Assembly (NCBI RefSeq): GCF_017591435.1
Contig: NC_059299.1
Location: 11,988,317-12,052,316, forward strand
Source: Portunus trituberculatus
Taxonomy: Eukaryota; Arthropoda; Malacostraca; Decapoda; Portunidae
DNA: 64,000 bases
Direction: 5' to 3'
Under the pieces are notes generated by a model that was given only the letters and a program-made list of their open reading frames with translations, ran no database searches and had not been told where the DNA came from. The translations under genes and the position numbers were made by a program. Shown in pieces: positions 1 to 12,797 of this stretch (position 1 is the first letter of the stretch; each line of letters opens with the position of its first letter).

Positions 1-3
<3 letters not shown>

Positions 4-76
<73 letters not shown>
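4..76. repeat. (AC)n microsatellite
   Basis: Pure AC dinucleotide run that ends exactly where a tRNA-derived SINE head begins (77). A second short AC run follows the SINE (357-373), so the SINE sits between AC repeats. Confidence 0.97.
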
Positions 77-78
<2 letters not shown>

Positions 79-356
79 TAGCTCAGTGGTTAGAGCGCTG
101 GCTTCACAAGGACCGGGGTTCGATTCCCCGGCCGGGTGGAGATATTTGGGTGTGTCTCCTTTCACGGGTAGCCCCTGTTCACCTAGCAGTGAGTAGGTAC
201 GGGATGTAAATCGAGGAGTTGTGACCTTGTTGTCCCGGTGTGTGGTGTGTGCCTGGTCTCAGGCCTATCCGAAGATCGGAAATAATGAGCTCTGAGCTCG
301 TTCCGTAGGGTAACGTCTGGCTGTCTCGTCAGAGACTGCAGCAGATCAAACAGTGA
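77..356 (+). mobile_element. tRNA-Val-derived SINE, family V1, copy 1
   Basis: The head carries an A box (TAGCTCAGTGGTTAGAGC) and a B box (GGTTCGATTCC). The anticodon arm has the loop TTCACAA, giving CAC (Val) in the better copy at 32928-33221. This copy has lost about six bases of the anticodon stem and the first bases of the acceptor stem, so it cannot be a working tRNA gene. The unrelated body contains CACCTAGCAGTGAGTAGGTA and GAGCTCTGAGCTCG and recurs in five other places in the window. The element is about 280 bp and ends in (AC)n. Confidence 0.85.
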
Positions 357-373
357 AACACACACACACACAC

Positions 374-1040
374 TCGGGGAAAGGAGGACAGTACCTGCGT
401 CACCACCTTGCTTAGAAGCCTTAATTGCTTGTGTCATGCAGGTGTGCCCTCACGTGTTAACAGGAAATGTAGCATGTATACGTCTGCCTCGCCCATCCCA
501 CCACCACACACCACTCCTCGCTTCCCTTCACCAAGAACAAGAAAAAAAAACATATATATATAAAAGACATGAGGAGAAGAATGAAAGAAGAGCAAGAAAA
601 TAGTGAAGTGGTGGAAGAGGAGTAAAATGGAAGGAGAAAAGCAAGAATAGTGGAAGAGAAGTGGAAGGGTAAAATGAAAGAGAAAGAGCAAGAAAATCAC
701 GAAGAAACGAAAAAAGACTGAGAAGTGAAATGAAAAAAAAGGAAATAAAGAACAGTGGAAGAGAAGTAGAAATAATAAAGAGATAACAAAAAACAGGGAA
801 AAAATGCAAAACAGTGAATAATGAAAGGGTCACTGTTCCCATATTTCTTTTTTCTGCTATTATGAGTATTATCTTTCTTTGTGTGCTGCGGGCTGATGTC
901 TTGGCCTCCACCTACCATCTGGCCTCATTTCACCGACGCCCAGACACGCGAACAGAACACCAAGGAAATTTAACCGCAGAACATAAAGGCCAGTATGGAG
1001 AGACTCATTTACGTAACCGGAATTAGGAAGAGCAGAAGTA
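374..1040. other. Gene-free stretch with purine-rich minisatellite
   Basis: No gene seen. Positions 560-800 are an almost pure A/G strand made of a degenerate unit of roughly 50-60 bp (GAAGAGGAGTAAAAT, AGAAAAT, AGTGAAG words recur). The same words recur at 2880-3200, so the two tracts are related. Open frames on the minus strand here are phenylalanine/serine/leucine-rich artefacts of the purine bias. Confidence 0.6.
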
Positions 1041-1357
1041 GTTAGGTTAGGTTAGGTGAGGTGAGGTGAGGTGAGGTAAGGTGAGGTGTGGTGAAGTTAA
1101 GGTTAGGTTAAAATTAGGTTAAGTTAAGGTTAGGTTAGGTTAGGTTAGGTAAGATAAGGTTAGGTCAGTTGAAGTGAGGTGAGGTGAGGTGAGGTTAGGT
1201 TAGGTAAGATAAGGTTAGGTCAGTTGAAGTGAGGTGAGGTGAGGTTAGGTTAGGTCAGTTGAGGTTTGGTTAGGTAAGATGAGGTTAGGTCAGTAGAGGT
1301 TAGGTGAGGCTAAGGTTAGGTTAAGGTGAGGTTAGGGTTAAGGTTAGGTTGCGTTTG
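1041..1357 (+). repeat. Interstitial TTAGG-like (degenerate telomere-type) tract
   Basis: About 317 bp built from GGTTA/GGTGA/GGTAA pentamer variants. Several stretches read TTAGG three or four times in a row, mixed with TGAGG variants. TTAGG is the usual arthropod telomere repeat; the decay and the flanking unique sequence argue that this is an interstitial relic, not a chromosome end. A partial duplication is visible inside it: the block GTAAGATAAGGTTAGGTCAG occurs twice. Confidence 0.7.
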
Positions 1358-1682
1358 GTTAGGAGCAGAGAACACTACCATAACTTCGTCACAGAACAGA
1401 AAGGCCAGTGTGGGCACTCACGTAACCGAACTTGGGAAGAGGAGCTAATGGCACAGGAGTCACGGGTGTTAGTCCCTTCATTCCCGCTGACAGTGTCTTA
1501 TTGAACAACACGGAAGCGGGATGCGTGGGTATGGACCGTTATGAAACACTTGTGCGTCGCACCTCCAATACTTCGAAGAGCCTATGACTGAGGTTACATG
1601 TGTTTTTATAGTTGTGTTTACGGTTCAAATGGGATTCCAATAACCTTTCTAACACTATAAAGATGAAATATACCCCACTCAT

Positions 1683-1702
1683 CATCTCTTTAAAAATAAT
1701 CG

Positions 1703-1772
<70 letters not shown>

Positions 1773-2400
1773 AGAGAGAGCAGAGCATACAACCAGATTA
1801 ACAAAGTTTCTCCACTATAAAGATGAAATACACTATTGAGAACCGGCTGATCATCTCTGAGGCCTTTAAAAACAGTCGTGAAAATAAAGAGAGAGAGAAT
1901 AAAGTGTTTCAGAATACAACACTATGCAACTTGAGGAGGTTCGATTACGGGTTACACAACATCGCTTCATCTTGATACGTGTTATCTTCGTGACGCAATA
2001 CAGCTCTGTTACATCACACTGCCATGGTCGCGTGTCTATGTCCGGCCGTTGTCAAAAGCAGCAACAGGAGAAGAGAAGACGGCTTTATCTACTATTAAGT
2101 TTGACAAAAAATAATGAGTTAATGGAGCGAGCCAGCTGTAATATATCATTACGGACACGCTAACTACTTTTATTCACATTTGAAACACTTCTGCAATCAC
2201 CTCGACTATATTCAGTATCTATAGCTGACGTTACACAGGTTTTTCAGGATGTCCTTACGGTTGTAGTGACACATTAGCAACACCTCTACAGAATCAACCG
2301 GAGGAACACTTGAATACACAAGTAATCGTTTCCGTGGCCCTTGAAAACAGTCATGGTGAGAGAGCAAAGACTTTCTGAATATAGATTTAATACATACACC
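1683..2400 (+). repeat. Dispersed repeat carrying (GA)n, three copies; (AG)n 1705-1771
   Basis: Three related blocks (about 1683-1720, 1852-1925, 2330-2395) share CATCTCT/GAGGCCTTTAAAAACAGTC-like sequence followed by GAGAGAG and then AAGTGTTTCAGAATAC-like sequence. A fourth copy is at 5785-5850. In the first, the GA stretch has grown into a 67-bp pure (AG)n. The blocks are diverged and no terminal repeats were found, so the class is unknown. Confidence 0.5.
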
Positions 2401-3240
2401 TCAAAAACTCATAAAGTGCTATAGGATGGAAGAAGTGCCTTATGTCTATCACGTGGCCTCTCACGTTTTCTACTGCTATAAATACAGAGTAGCTCTAAAA
2501 AGGGAGCCACTACCACTATAGAGCTACATCACGTCACTGAAAAACATGCCACGTTAATTATGAGTTCCTATTTATATCACCATAATTTCTACCCTATTCG
2601 TGATGGAAAATAACATAGAGAGTCACGAGATCTGATCCCATGCGACGTAACGAGATTATATAACGTATTACAGTGGTGGGTATAGAAACTGGCCCTCTCT
2701 TGCCTTAGCACGATCACTCTCCCATTTTCTGAGGAGGGAAAGGGAGAGTGGAGGGGATTCCAAGGGAGGGGAGGAATAAATTAGAGCAGAGGGGAAAGAA
2801 AATTCAATCAGGAAGGAAAGGGAATGGAGGAATAAAATAGAATAAAAGGAGACAGGTGAACCGGGAAGGAGAAGAAGGTAAGGAGGGAATTAGAAGAGGA
2901 AGAGAGAAGAAATTGTAAGAGAAAAAGGAAAAGAAAAACAATGAAACAGGAGTAAAATGAAAGAAGAGGGGCAAGGAAATAGTGAAGAACAGTAGAAGAG
3001 GAGTAAAATAAAAGAAGTAAGAGCAAAAAAAATCACTAAAGAAAAAACTGAAGGCAAGTGAAACGAAAGGGGAAGAACTAGGAAACAAAGAAAAGTGGAA
3101 GAGGAGTGAAACATAATAAAAAATAATGAAAACAAGAAGAAAAAAAATAGTAGAACAGAAAAATCACGAAAAACAAGAGACAAAGAAAGAAATAAGTGAA
3201 TTGGAAGAGAACGAAGGAAAGAGCGAAGAGCAAAAGTGAA
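2400..3240. other. Gene-free stretch with purine-rich minisatellite 2880-3200
   Basis: No gene seen. From about 2730 the plus strand becomes strongly purine-biased. Between 2880 and 3200 words such as GAAGAGGAGTAAAAT and AAATAGTGAAGA recur, matching the tract at 560-800. Confidence 0.55.
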
Positions 3241-3250
3241 TTACGTAGAA

Positions 3251-3253
<3 letters not shown>

Positions 3254-3310
<57 letters not shown>
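3254..3310. repeat. (AG)n microsatellite
   Basis: 57-bp pure AG run. A shorter AG run lies at 3402-3422. Confidence 0.97.
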
Positions 3311-3313
<3 letters not shown>

Positions 3314-3643
3314 GGACGTTCCTGGCTACTAAGGTTCTACAACCAGAGTTCACCTCGGCATCTTTTCAAAGCGATCGAACATAACAACGCCACAACTGAA
3401 GGAGAGAGAGAGAGAGAGAGAGATTAAGGCAGTAGCAAAGTGGAGAGGAGTAGGAGGACGGTGAAGGAGAAAAGAAGAGGCGAGATGAAGATAACATGGG
3501 TACGAACGATGAACTGTTGCAAATGGTGACAGAAGCAGGAGGTGACTCAAGCTCCGAGGCGCGTGTAGCTACTTTGCTATCGCCATGACAACGGGCAACG
3601 GGACCAAGAGCAGCGGGGGAAAGCTACACTAGAACAAGATCCC

Positions 3644-3744
3644 CACACACACACACACACACACGACGGTTCCATATGTCCGCGAAAATAATGATAGTAA
3701 TTGCACGTGACAGGGAGAAGAAACAGATCTCTTCTCTTGTCACG

Positions 3745-3802
<58 letters not shown>

Positions 3803-4103
3803 GTAGCTCACATGTACAGTACAACTAAATGCATGCTTCAATATTCTCGTTACCCACTGTCAAACATTTCCATGGCAAGGCGGGGTCAGGGTCACGAAAT
3901 ATAGAAGAGAAGGAAACGACCACATTGCAATAAATAAGTAAATAAATAAAGAAAGAAAGAATATATGAACACGTGTATCCATTACTCTGGCGTCCCAAAC
4001 ATGGAAGCGTTTGAGGTAAAGATTTCGAAAAAAAAAAAAACATTCTCTTTTTCATTTTTCGGTGTAGCGAGAAAAAAAAATATAACCATGAACATGCGCC
4101 GCT

Positions 4104-4165
<62 letters not shown>
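3644..4165. repeat. Microsatellite cluster: (AC)n 3644-3663, (AG)n 3748-3798, (CT)n 4105-4165
   Basis: Three perfect dinucleotide runs within 520 bp, separated by sequence with no recognisable gene. Arg-Glu and Ser-Leu open frames over these runs are artefacts of the repeats. Confidence 0.95.
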
Positions 4166-4168
<3 letters not shown>

Positions 4169-4803
4169 CGATATGCAAGGTCACCGTGCTACATGACTGG
4201 GCTGAATAGGGTCAGGTCGCCGCGCCGCTCTGTCTGTCTCTCAGGACCCCCTCCCCAGTTGCTCCACCCCTCTCTTCCCCGTCTGCCTCTCCACCAGAAC
4301 CAGAGACCATTACATAACGAGTGAACGAGTGTTTTTTGCCACGCTGATATGCGGTCTACCCTTTAATTAAGGCTCCTCCCTTCATCTCACCCCTCCCGTC
4401 CTTCACCACTCAGACCCACACCATTACAAAACAACGAGGCAGTGTTTCGGTGCTGATTTGCATATGCGTTACTCAATCCGTGCTCACATTTCCTTCTTTT
4501 TACTACTTGTACTTAACGCCACATACGAGTAAATACATCCACTGAATGTTTCTATTTCATTCATTCCTCTCATTTAATGGTGGTTTTAATACTTCAGCAG
4601 TTATTCAATATTTTCTGCTTGCTTTCTTTTGCTTCCATTTACTGATATATACCTAACATAATGGCGTTACTTTGTGTATATTCTTACCCTGGTTCCTTAT
4701 TTGTGTTTATTATTGCCAAACAAGGTCAGAACAGAAACGTCAGCAACGCAAGAGTTCAAACAAGATAATATTTGTTGGTGCAAAAATTAAGTTAAAAATT
4801 ACG
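4166..4803. other. Gene-free stretch with a weak tandem pair
   Basis: No gene seen. Two related blocks (about 4285-4360 and 4400-4475) share CCATTACA, ACGAG, GTGTTT and CTGAT-TGC words in the same order, suggesting an old tandem duplication of roughly 115 bp. Confidence 0.4.
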
Positions 4804-4807
4804 TTAA

Positions 4808-5012
4808 TCCCTTCAGTACCATGCCGCGTTTTCGTATCCATTCCGGTTATTATTTAACGACTTTATACGGCTTCAGAAATTTATGCGGGGAATGAAACAG
4901 TAAAGACTCCGGCCATTAATCTTCTGACCTCTATAAACCCTTCCTAATACAAATAGAATCGTCTAATCATACCCAAAAATCGTGGTAAAAATGCGTCTCA
5001 GTATCGAAGGGG
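4808..5012 (+). mobile_element. piggyBac-like MITE, copy 1 (TTAA-flanked)
   Basis: A 205-bp element bounded by TTAA at 4804-4807 and 5013-5016. The left end reads TCCCTTCAGTACC and the right end, reversed, CCCCTTCGATACT: imperfect inverted ends of about 13 bp. It has no coding capacity. A second copy lies inverted at 12602-12793, also inside TTAA. TTAA target duplication and CCY-type ends are hallmarks of the piggyBac superfamily. The superfamily assignment is inferred because there is no transposase to confirm it. Confidence 0.75.
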
Positions 5013-5016
5013 TTAA

Positions 5017-5206
5017 AATGAGTAACTCCCACGTCAATGAGACAAAGTGTACTAAAGAAAGGGAATATTGTGAGTTATTTGAGATTCACTGGTGCTCTCA
5101 TGATATGTTGTTAGTACGATAAGTGGGTATCTTTTAAAAATCTAATTAGTCAACAGGAATTCCCACTCAAGATATCATAAATGAGTAGGAAGTAAAGGAA
5201 AATATG

Positions 5207-5286
<80 letters not shown>

Positions 5287-6213
5287 ATGCAGGGGGAGGA
5301 CTTACTAAGAACTAAAACTAAATAAAATAAAATAAAGTAAGAAATTAATAAATAGATTAAAAAAATCAATAAAACAAGACCAAATCCCTAAGGAAGAACA
5401 CCTGTAACATTCCAGCTGTTACATAACACGTAAATAATAATAACTCTGGCAATATATTCAAGACTATTCAAGGTGAAAGCACTAAGTAATCACAGTGGCA
5501 GCATAACACCAAAGGTAATTGAGACGATGCTGCGCAGCGTTGAGTCATGGCCAAGACTACCCAAGACACCGACAGAAGGTGACTCACACGTTCCAGCAAT
5601 CACCAGACCTTGACACGAAACTTTAGAACTTAGATCCTTATTCTAAAACACTTCCATGACGCACTGACACAATTTGAGAAGGTCCTAATTAAAGTTTTTT
5701 TTTCAGCGTGTTTTAATGGATGTAGGGGGAGATTAACATGATTTCAGCGTTATTACAAGTAAATACTATCTTCAAAACCCGAACACTCCTCTCTGTGGCC
5801 TTAGAAAATAATTGTAATGAGAGAGTTAAGTGTTTCTGAATACGACCCTTACTATCTATAAAATTAAATTATTTAGTATCTATCACCAATCTAAGAAGAA
5901 TCCATTAATCAAATTAGTATTTATTTTTGCTTTATTTTTCCTTGTTAAGCATGTTAGTCATTACAAAGAATAATATCATCTTTTATTATATTTTCTTTAG
6001 TAAGAGTTTGCTAGCCACTTCAGAAGATAATAATTAATCATTCTTATCTTCCTTGTTGTGACCTTGACAGCCGCTACAAATAGCCTAATTGTCCCTTCAC
6101 GTGTTTCTGCTCCACATCTGCAATTTTCAGTATTGGCATATCATTTGTTTTATTATTATTTGGCATATAAAAATAGTTACATCATCAATAATTACTGCTG
6201 ATTTTGCTACTCC

Positions 6214-6215
<2 letters not shown>
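5017..6215. other. Gene-free stretch; (GT)n 5209-5284
   Basis: Contains a 76-bp pure (GT)n at 5209-5284 and the fourth copy of the (GA)-bearing dispersed repeat at about 5785-5850. Nothing else recognised. Confidence 0.6.

Positions 6216-6284
<69 letters not shown>
6216..6284. repeat. (AG)n microsatellite
   Basis: 69-bp pure AG run followed by a short G-rich stretch. Confidence 0.97.
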
Positions 6285-6290
<6 letters not shown>

Positions 6291-8280
6291 AACGGGGGGG
6301 ACCGTGTGAACCGGAGCTAACAGATGCATTTTCTTACGCCGTTTGCTTGTATATAGGCTTCACAACATCTGGAGGGCACATCAAGACCACCAGTGGCTGA
6401 TGAAGCAATGAATCAACACTGCCAGCAACACAAGCCGCTTACTTCCGTTCCTGCCACTGAGAACACCTTCGCTATTTCATTCAAGATTCACCCTCGCCTG
6501 TACAACCATAATAAAGATACTTAAACTAAGACGCCATTAGGAGCGTACATAGGTATTTACCGTTCATTATCATCTATCTAACTTTACTCATGTACACTGG
6601 CTGTCCGTCTATTGCAAACCAACCCGCAAAAACGATAGATATGTAACAAATAAGTAAGCAAATAAACAACTACTACGAAGATTCACTTGCTTTTGTCTAC
6701 TGTCGGCCCGGCTGACTGATGATTGCTGTAGCCACAGTATTGAAACATTCTTTAAGTTTCTCTATCCCTTGATTCATGATGGTGCACGCAGGTATTCCAA
6801 GCACACTGCAGCAGACTGTTAACGCTAACTGAATACCGTCATTAATTAACTGATAACAGAACAATCAATATTTTTCTGTTAGTCGTTATTCAGAAGGCTT
6901 TCCGCACCGCATAGATGAGGAAAATGATAGCTCTATTTAAAGCAGTGCAGTTTTGACAGACATGACACCTTACCAAACCCTGCTCAACGATTATGGAAGT
7001 TGTGATCATAACTATAACTACATTAGATCCTCCTTTTAACATCATAAAAAGCCAGTTAAAGATATTGGCTTAATCTAATAGGAAAACTATATTACACTGA
7101 TCTCTTACACATTATAATACTGACGGTCAACACTTAAATGGCCGAGAAATAACATATATAGCAAAAAATACATACAAAAGTAAATAAATAAATAAACAGG
7201 CGAGCCGGTCGATAAACTAGACAATTATTTTAGTATTAGGTCACTTAAACACCTACTCCATCACTAGTACTTTTAACACATTATAAATGATTAGAAAGTT
7301 AACAAAAGAGAGTACATTTTATTACATGTCTGTTGCGTAGGGCTAGGCTAAGGTTAGGCTAGAATGGTGAGGGCAGAAAGTTTGGTAGGAATAATCGATT
7401 ACCAAGTTAGATTTTGCAATGTGTTAACGTAAAATTACAGTTCTTTTACTCGCTGTAGTTTCAGAAGGTATTATTATGTAAGCTTTTCGAGGCGTCAGTG
7501 TATTTTGGATGACCTAAACGAGAAAATCTACACCACAGCAACGGTCGCCTTTAAATTGTTGCTTGATAATTCATGGATTAGATAGAAATTGTTGCACGAT
7601 CAATTCACTACATACATGGAGGTACACAACATAACGCATCAGAAAAAAAAAAAAAAAAGCTACGCCTGTGAATTATGACAGACCTATGTGAAAATATTTA
7701 CCTAGGCAGCTGTGATGGCTGCCTAGAAATTATTCTAACTTAATAAACTGGTAGCCATTTTCGAAACAGTCAACATATAAATTCAACACACATCATGAAT
7801 AACCGGTTCCATACATTAGTGCTCTGAGCGACGTAGGTGAAAAGTAATTGAGCTCAGTAATGGCTGTCTCGTGATGGATACTGTTTGCGAACGCTTAGTA
7901 AATTTTAGCTAATCTGTTGTCAAGTAGGTTCAAGATGATAAACTATTGTGTATCATAAACAAACACATACCACGATGACTGTGCCGTAGCCTCGTGAGTG
8001 CCAGCTGATCTTACTTCAAAACAAAACACATGCCACTCACAAAACTTGCTTGAAGCCGAGATTCAGGGCCATCCATGCCACCGTGCCCAGCTGAACGTTC
8101 CTTTTCCTTATTTTCTGACTGATGTACTTACTGTTACCATTGGTAGATTCTTCATTAATTTTATCATTAGTGTTATTTATGTTTATTTGGTCTCATATTC
8201 GCATGTCAAGGTGTCATTTAGAGAATTCGTGGCATGGTATGGAGATGTTATAAAATCATGGGTGTAGGATACGAACAACG
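6285..8280. other. Gene-free stretch, nothing recognised
   Basis: AT-rich unique-looking sequence. I see no coding exon with splice sites, no RNA gene and no terminal-repeat element. A short run of AGGCTA/AGGTTA words at 7339-7366 recalls the TTAGG-like tract but is too short to call. Confidence 0.5.
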
Positions 8281-8412
8281 TAAACATATTATTATTACTA
8301 TTATTATTATTATATGTTGTTGTTATCATTATTATCATTATAATTATCATCATTATTATCATTATTATAATCATTATCATCATCATAATCAACATCATCA
8401 TCACCATTATGA
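8281..8412. repeat. Imperfect ATT/ATC trinucleotide tract
   Basis: About 130 bp of mixed ATT and ATC triplets with interruptions. His/Tyr- and Ile/Met-rich open frames here are repeat artefacts. Confidence 0.85.
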
Positions 8413-9645
8413 CGAAGATGAAGCCAAAGTGAAAAGCGAACAATGTCAACACGTCACGAGCGGCGGCTAGCGTGAGGCAGACGCTAGACGGAAGGAATTG
8501 GCTATTCCTTTTTCTCTTCAAACAACACTGTAGAGGTAGGCGAGGAGTGTCTGAGGTACTGGGTGTTTAGCAAAGCCTTTCATCCTATCGTCAGGAGAGT
8601 GAGCTTGTGTTCCTGCTGACTGGTGCCTGTGTGTGCTGACGTGGAGTGAATTTATCCTGCTCTTGACATAACTAAGGTGAAGAATGCGAAAATCTTGGTT
8701 ATTCTTTTCAACATATATTTTTGTTCAGACTATGAAGGCAGTTAAAATCCTACACTGCGGTTGTACCAATGTAACTAATGGGCTAGAAGTTGACTTGAAA
8801 AAAAAAAAAAAGTAAGTATTCACGAAAGACCGTTCAGGCTAATCAACTTTAGCTAGATCCAAATGAGCAACGCTTTTAAAGATAGAGAATAGCAACAACA
8901 CTTAAAGAAAAGTAATAATAATAATAACACTGCAAGGTGAAAAATATTGAAGATTAAGCTGACAGGCAATGAAAAAGCTGCGTTAGGTTAAACTGTGTGA
9001 CGTGTTTTCGCTCATTTCAATTGTAGCAGTCATAAGTTGCGTTTTGGTGAGTGGTGCGTTACGATCCCGTTATATAGAATTATCGAATTATTACCTATGT
9101 CCCGTTATGGCTACAACGATGGCCATTCCTTGAATATACCGTTATCAATTTCCTTTTGTCTTCCTGAACGAACGATTATTCTTGTAACAAGTGAAAGATT
9201 ATTATTATTCTCAGCCTAAATCTCTATTATAAATCGCTGTTTTTAATGAGCCTTTTGTAATTGTCTGTCTTATGCTATTCTTTGTTTATTCCTTTGTTTC
9301 GCATGTTTTCTTAAGTACATTCTATATCAACACTGGAATAAGCTAGTGAGTGATAATTGCTCGGACGTTATGGTGGTTTCAGTTTAACAATGCTGGAAAA
9401 TAAAAAAAAAAATCAAGTCCTTGACTATAGTAAGGCCGAATATCAATATTAGTTAAATGTAATTCACAATCATTCATTTTTATCTCGACTTTATTTGATA
9501 CACATAAATTACGTTATTTTACACGTCATATGTAATTATAATAGTTATACCTTTAATTTTTTTTGCATTCTCCTTGTGGTGGAATGTTTGTTCACAAACT
9601 TAGGTATAATTAAGATTTCTCGCCAATAAATTAAGTGATACTTTC

Positions 9646-9646
<1 letters not shown>
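8413..9646. other. Gene-free stretch, nothing recognised
   Basis: No exon, RNA gene or mobile element could be supported. A-tracts occur at 8799-8812 and 9402-9413. Confidence 0.5.

Positions 9647-9698
<52 letters not shown>
9647..9698. repeat. (AC)n microsatellite
   Basis: 52-bp pure AC run. No SINE sits next to this one. Confidence 0.97.
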
Positions 9699-9701
<3 letters not shown>

Positions 9702-10241
9702 TAAAACGTACGTACATAAAGAAGTACAACGTCAAAAGAACCTAAATCTTTTCCACCCCTTTCACTGTTAGATAATTTTCATGAACCTCAGACATTTTAC
9801 ACACACATCCTTGCCCTACTCCACCGTCTCCTAAACCAATCTGATGACAAGTTTAAATTATTTCCCGTTCTATATTTGTATGAGTGCGTGTCCATTCAAG
9901 GGCATTTTTTATAGTGAGTATAAATGTTTAGAGACAATTATTTAACTGAGGTGACGCCAGACAATGATTTAACTGAGGTGACGTCACGAGGAGGACCAAC
10001 ATTTTCATTTATAAAACAGTAGACCCTGCTACACTCAAGAGAATTGAAAACACGACCCAACAAACTCATGAAACCCGCACGAAGTGCGTGCATTATTATT
10101 AGGCTGACGTTAGCGAGGGTCACCTTTAAGACTTCGCATTCCTGGTGTTTTAGGATCCCCAGATAAAAATTGGAAGCAAGTAGTAGTGGTGTGAGTACAG
10201 TACGTTATTTGATTGTTGCTTACTTTAAGTTGCTCCTCCAC
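9699..10241. other. Gene-free stretch with a short direct repeat
   Basis: The words TTTAACTGAGGTGACG occur twice (about 9941-9956 and 9967-9982), an old tandem duplication. No gene seen. Confidence 0.5.
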
Positions 10242-10639
<398 letters not shown>

Positions 10640-10644
10640 GTAAC

Positions 10645-10758
<114 letters not shown>

Positions 10759-10945
10759 CACAAATATCCAAGAAGACTAAATGAAATAGAACACATATTG
10801 CAATTGATCAAACACGTGGGAGAAATTAACTAAAGCAATGATGTAATGAAATTTTCCATTGGGTCGTGACTGAGCACTGAGCTGGAGCTACACATTGGAC
10901 TCAACAGCAGCAGCGGAAGTGTCTTTATCACACGCGAAAAATGTC

Positions 10946-10978
<33 letters not shown>

Positions 10979-11061
10979 CTTATCTCAGTACGTTCATGAT
11001 GTGTGTCCGTCTGTTTCATCTCTTGTACTCGGTCACCGTTACCTAGTCTCCCGAGCTGTCA

Positions 11062-12072
<1,011 letters not shown>

Positions 12073-12075
<3 letters not shown>

Positions 12076-12597
12076 CCCGTCTCTTTCCCACATCCCCCAC
12101 CCCTCCCTTTCCCCTCACCACAAGCCTTTCTTTCTCTTTTGTTTCATCTCCCCTTCCCTGTCCACCCTGTCATCAGCACACCCTCCCCTTTCTTACGTTC
12201 CTCTTTCCATCTCATCACCCTTCTACACTATCACCAGCAGTTATTTCTCCCATTGTCTTACGTTCCCTCTTTAATCCACCATTTTCTGTCCAAATCCATC
12301 CCTCTACCATCATCAGTATCTTCCCCTCACTCCTCCAAACTTGTTCGTCATTTCTTTGTTCGTTCTCTCCAGCATTCCCATCGCCAACCACAATTATTTC
12401 CCTTAACCTGTCACCGTTTCCAATACTTCCATACAAATGTGTACCATCCGATCCCTTTAGTTTAGCTTTGTTTCCCTTCCATTACCGTCACATCATGTTC
12501 CGCTGTGTATAATGAGTTGCGTCATGTACTATATTTCAGTGAGATGCTTTCATTTTGTTTTATCCTGTCACTAGATGTGCGAGTCTGCTGTATTGAT
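12073..12597. other. Pyrimidine-rich gene-free stretch
   Basis: Strongly C/T-biased plus strand to about 12500. The biased composition keeps three plus frames open; none shows a domain or splice structure. Confidence 0.5.
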
Positions 12598-12601
12598 TTA
12601 A

Positions 12602-12793
12602 CCCCTTCTGTACTGGGATGAATTATCGGTGTGATTAGACGATTTTATTGGTATTAGGAAGGGTCTATGGAGGTCAGCAAATTAATGGCCAAAATCTTCA
12701 CTGTTATAATCTCCCACACAAGTTTGTGAAGTTGTATAAAATCACCAAATAGTAAGCAGAATGAATAGGAAAACGCGTCACGGTACTGAAAGG
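12602..12793 (-). mobile_element. piggyBac-like MITE, copy 2 (TTAA-flanked)
   Basis: 192-bp element between TTAA at 12598-12601 and 12794-12797. In reverse it aligns along its length with copy 1 at 4808-5012: shared blocks include TTTCAGTACCG at the end and GACCTCYATARACCCTTCCT and AATCGTCTAATCA inside. No open frame. It lies inverted relative to copy 1, 7.6 kb away. Confidence 0.75.
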
Positions 12794-12797
12794 TTAA

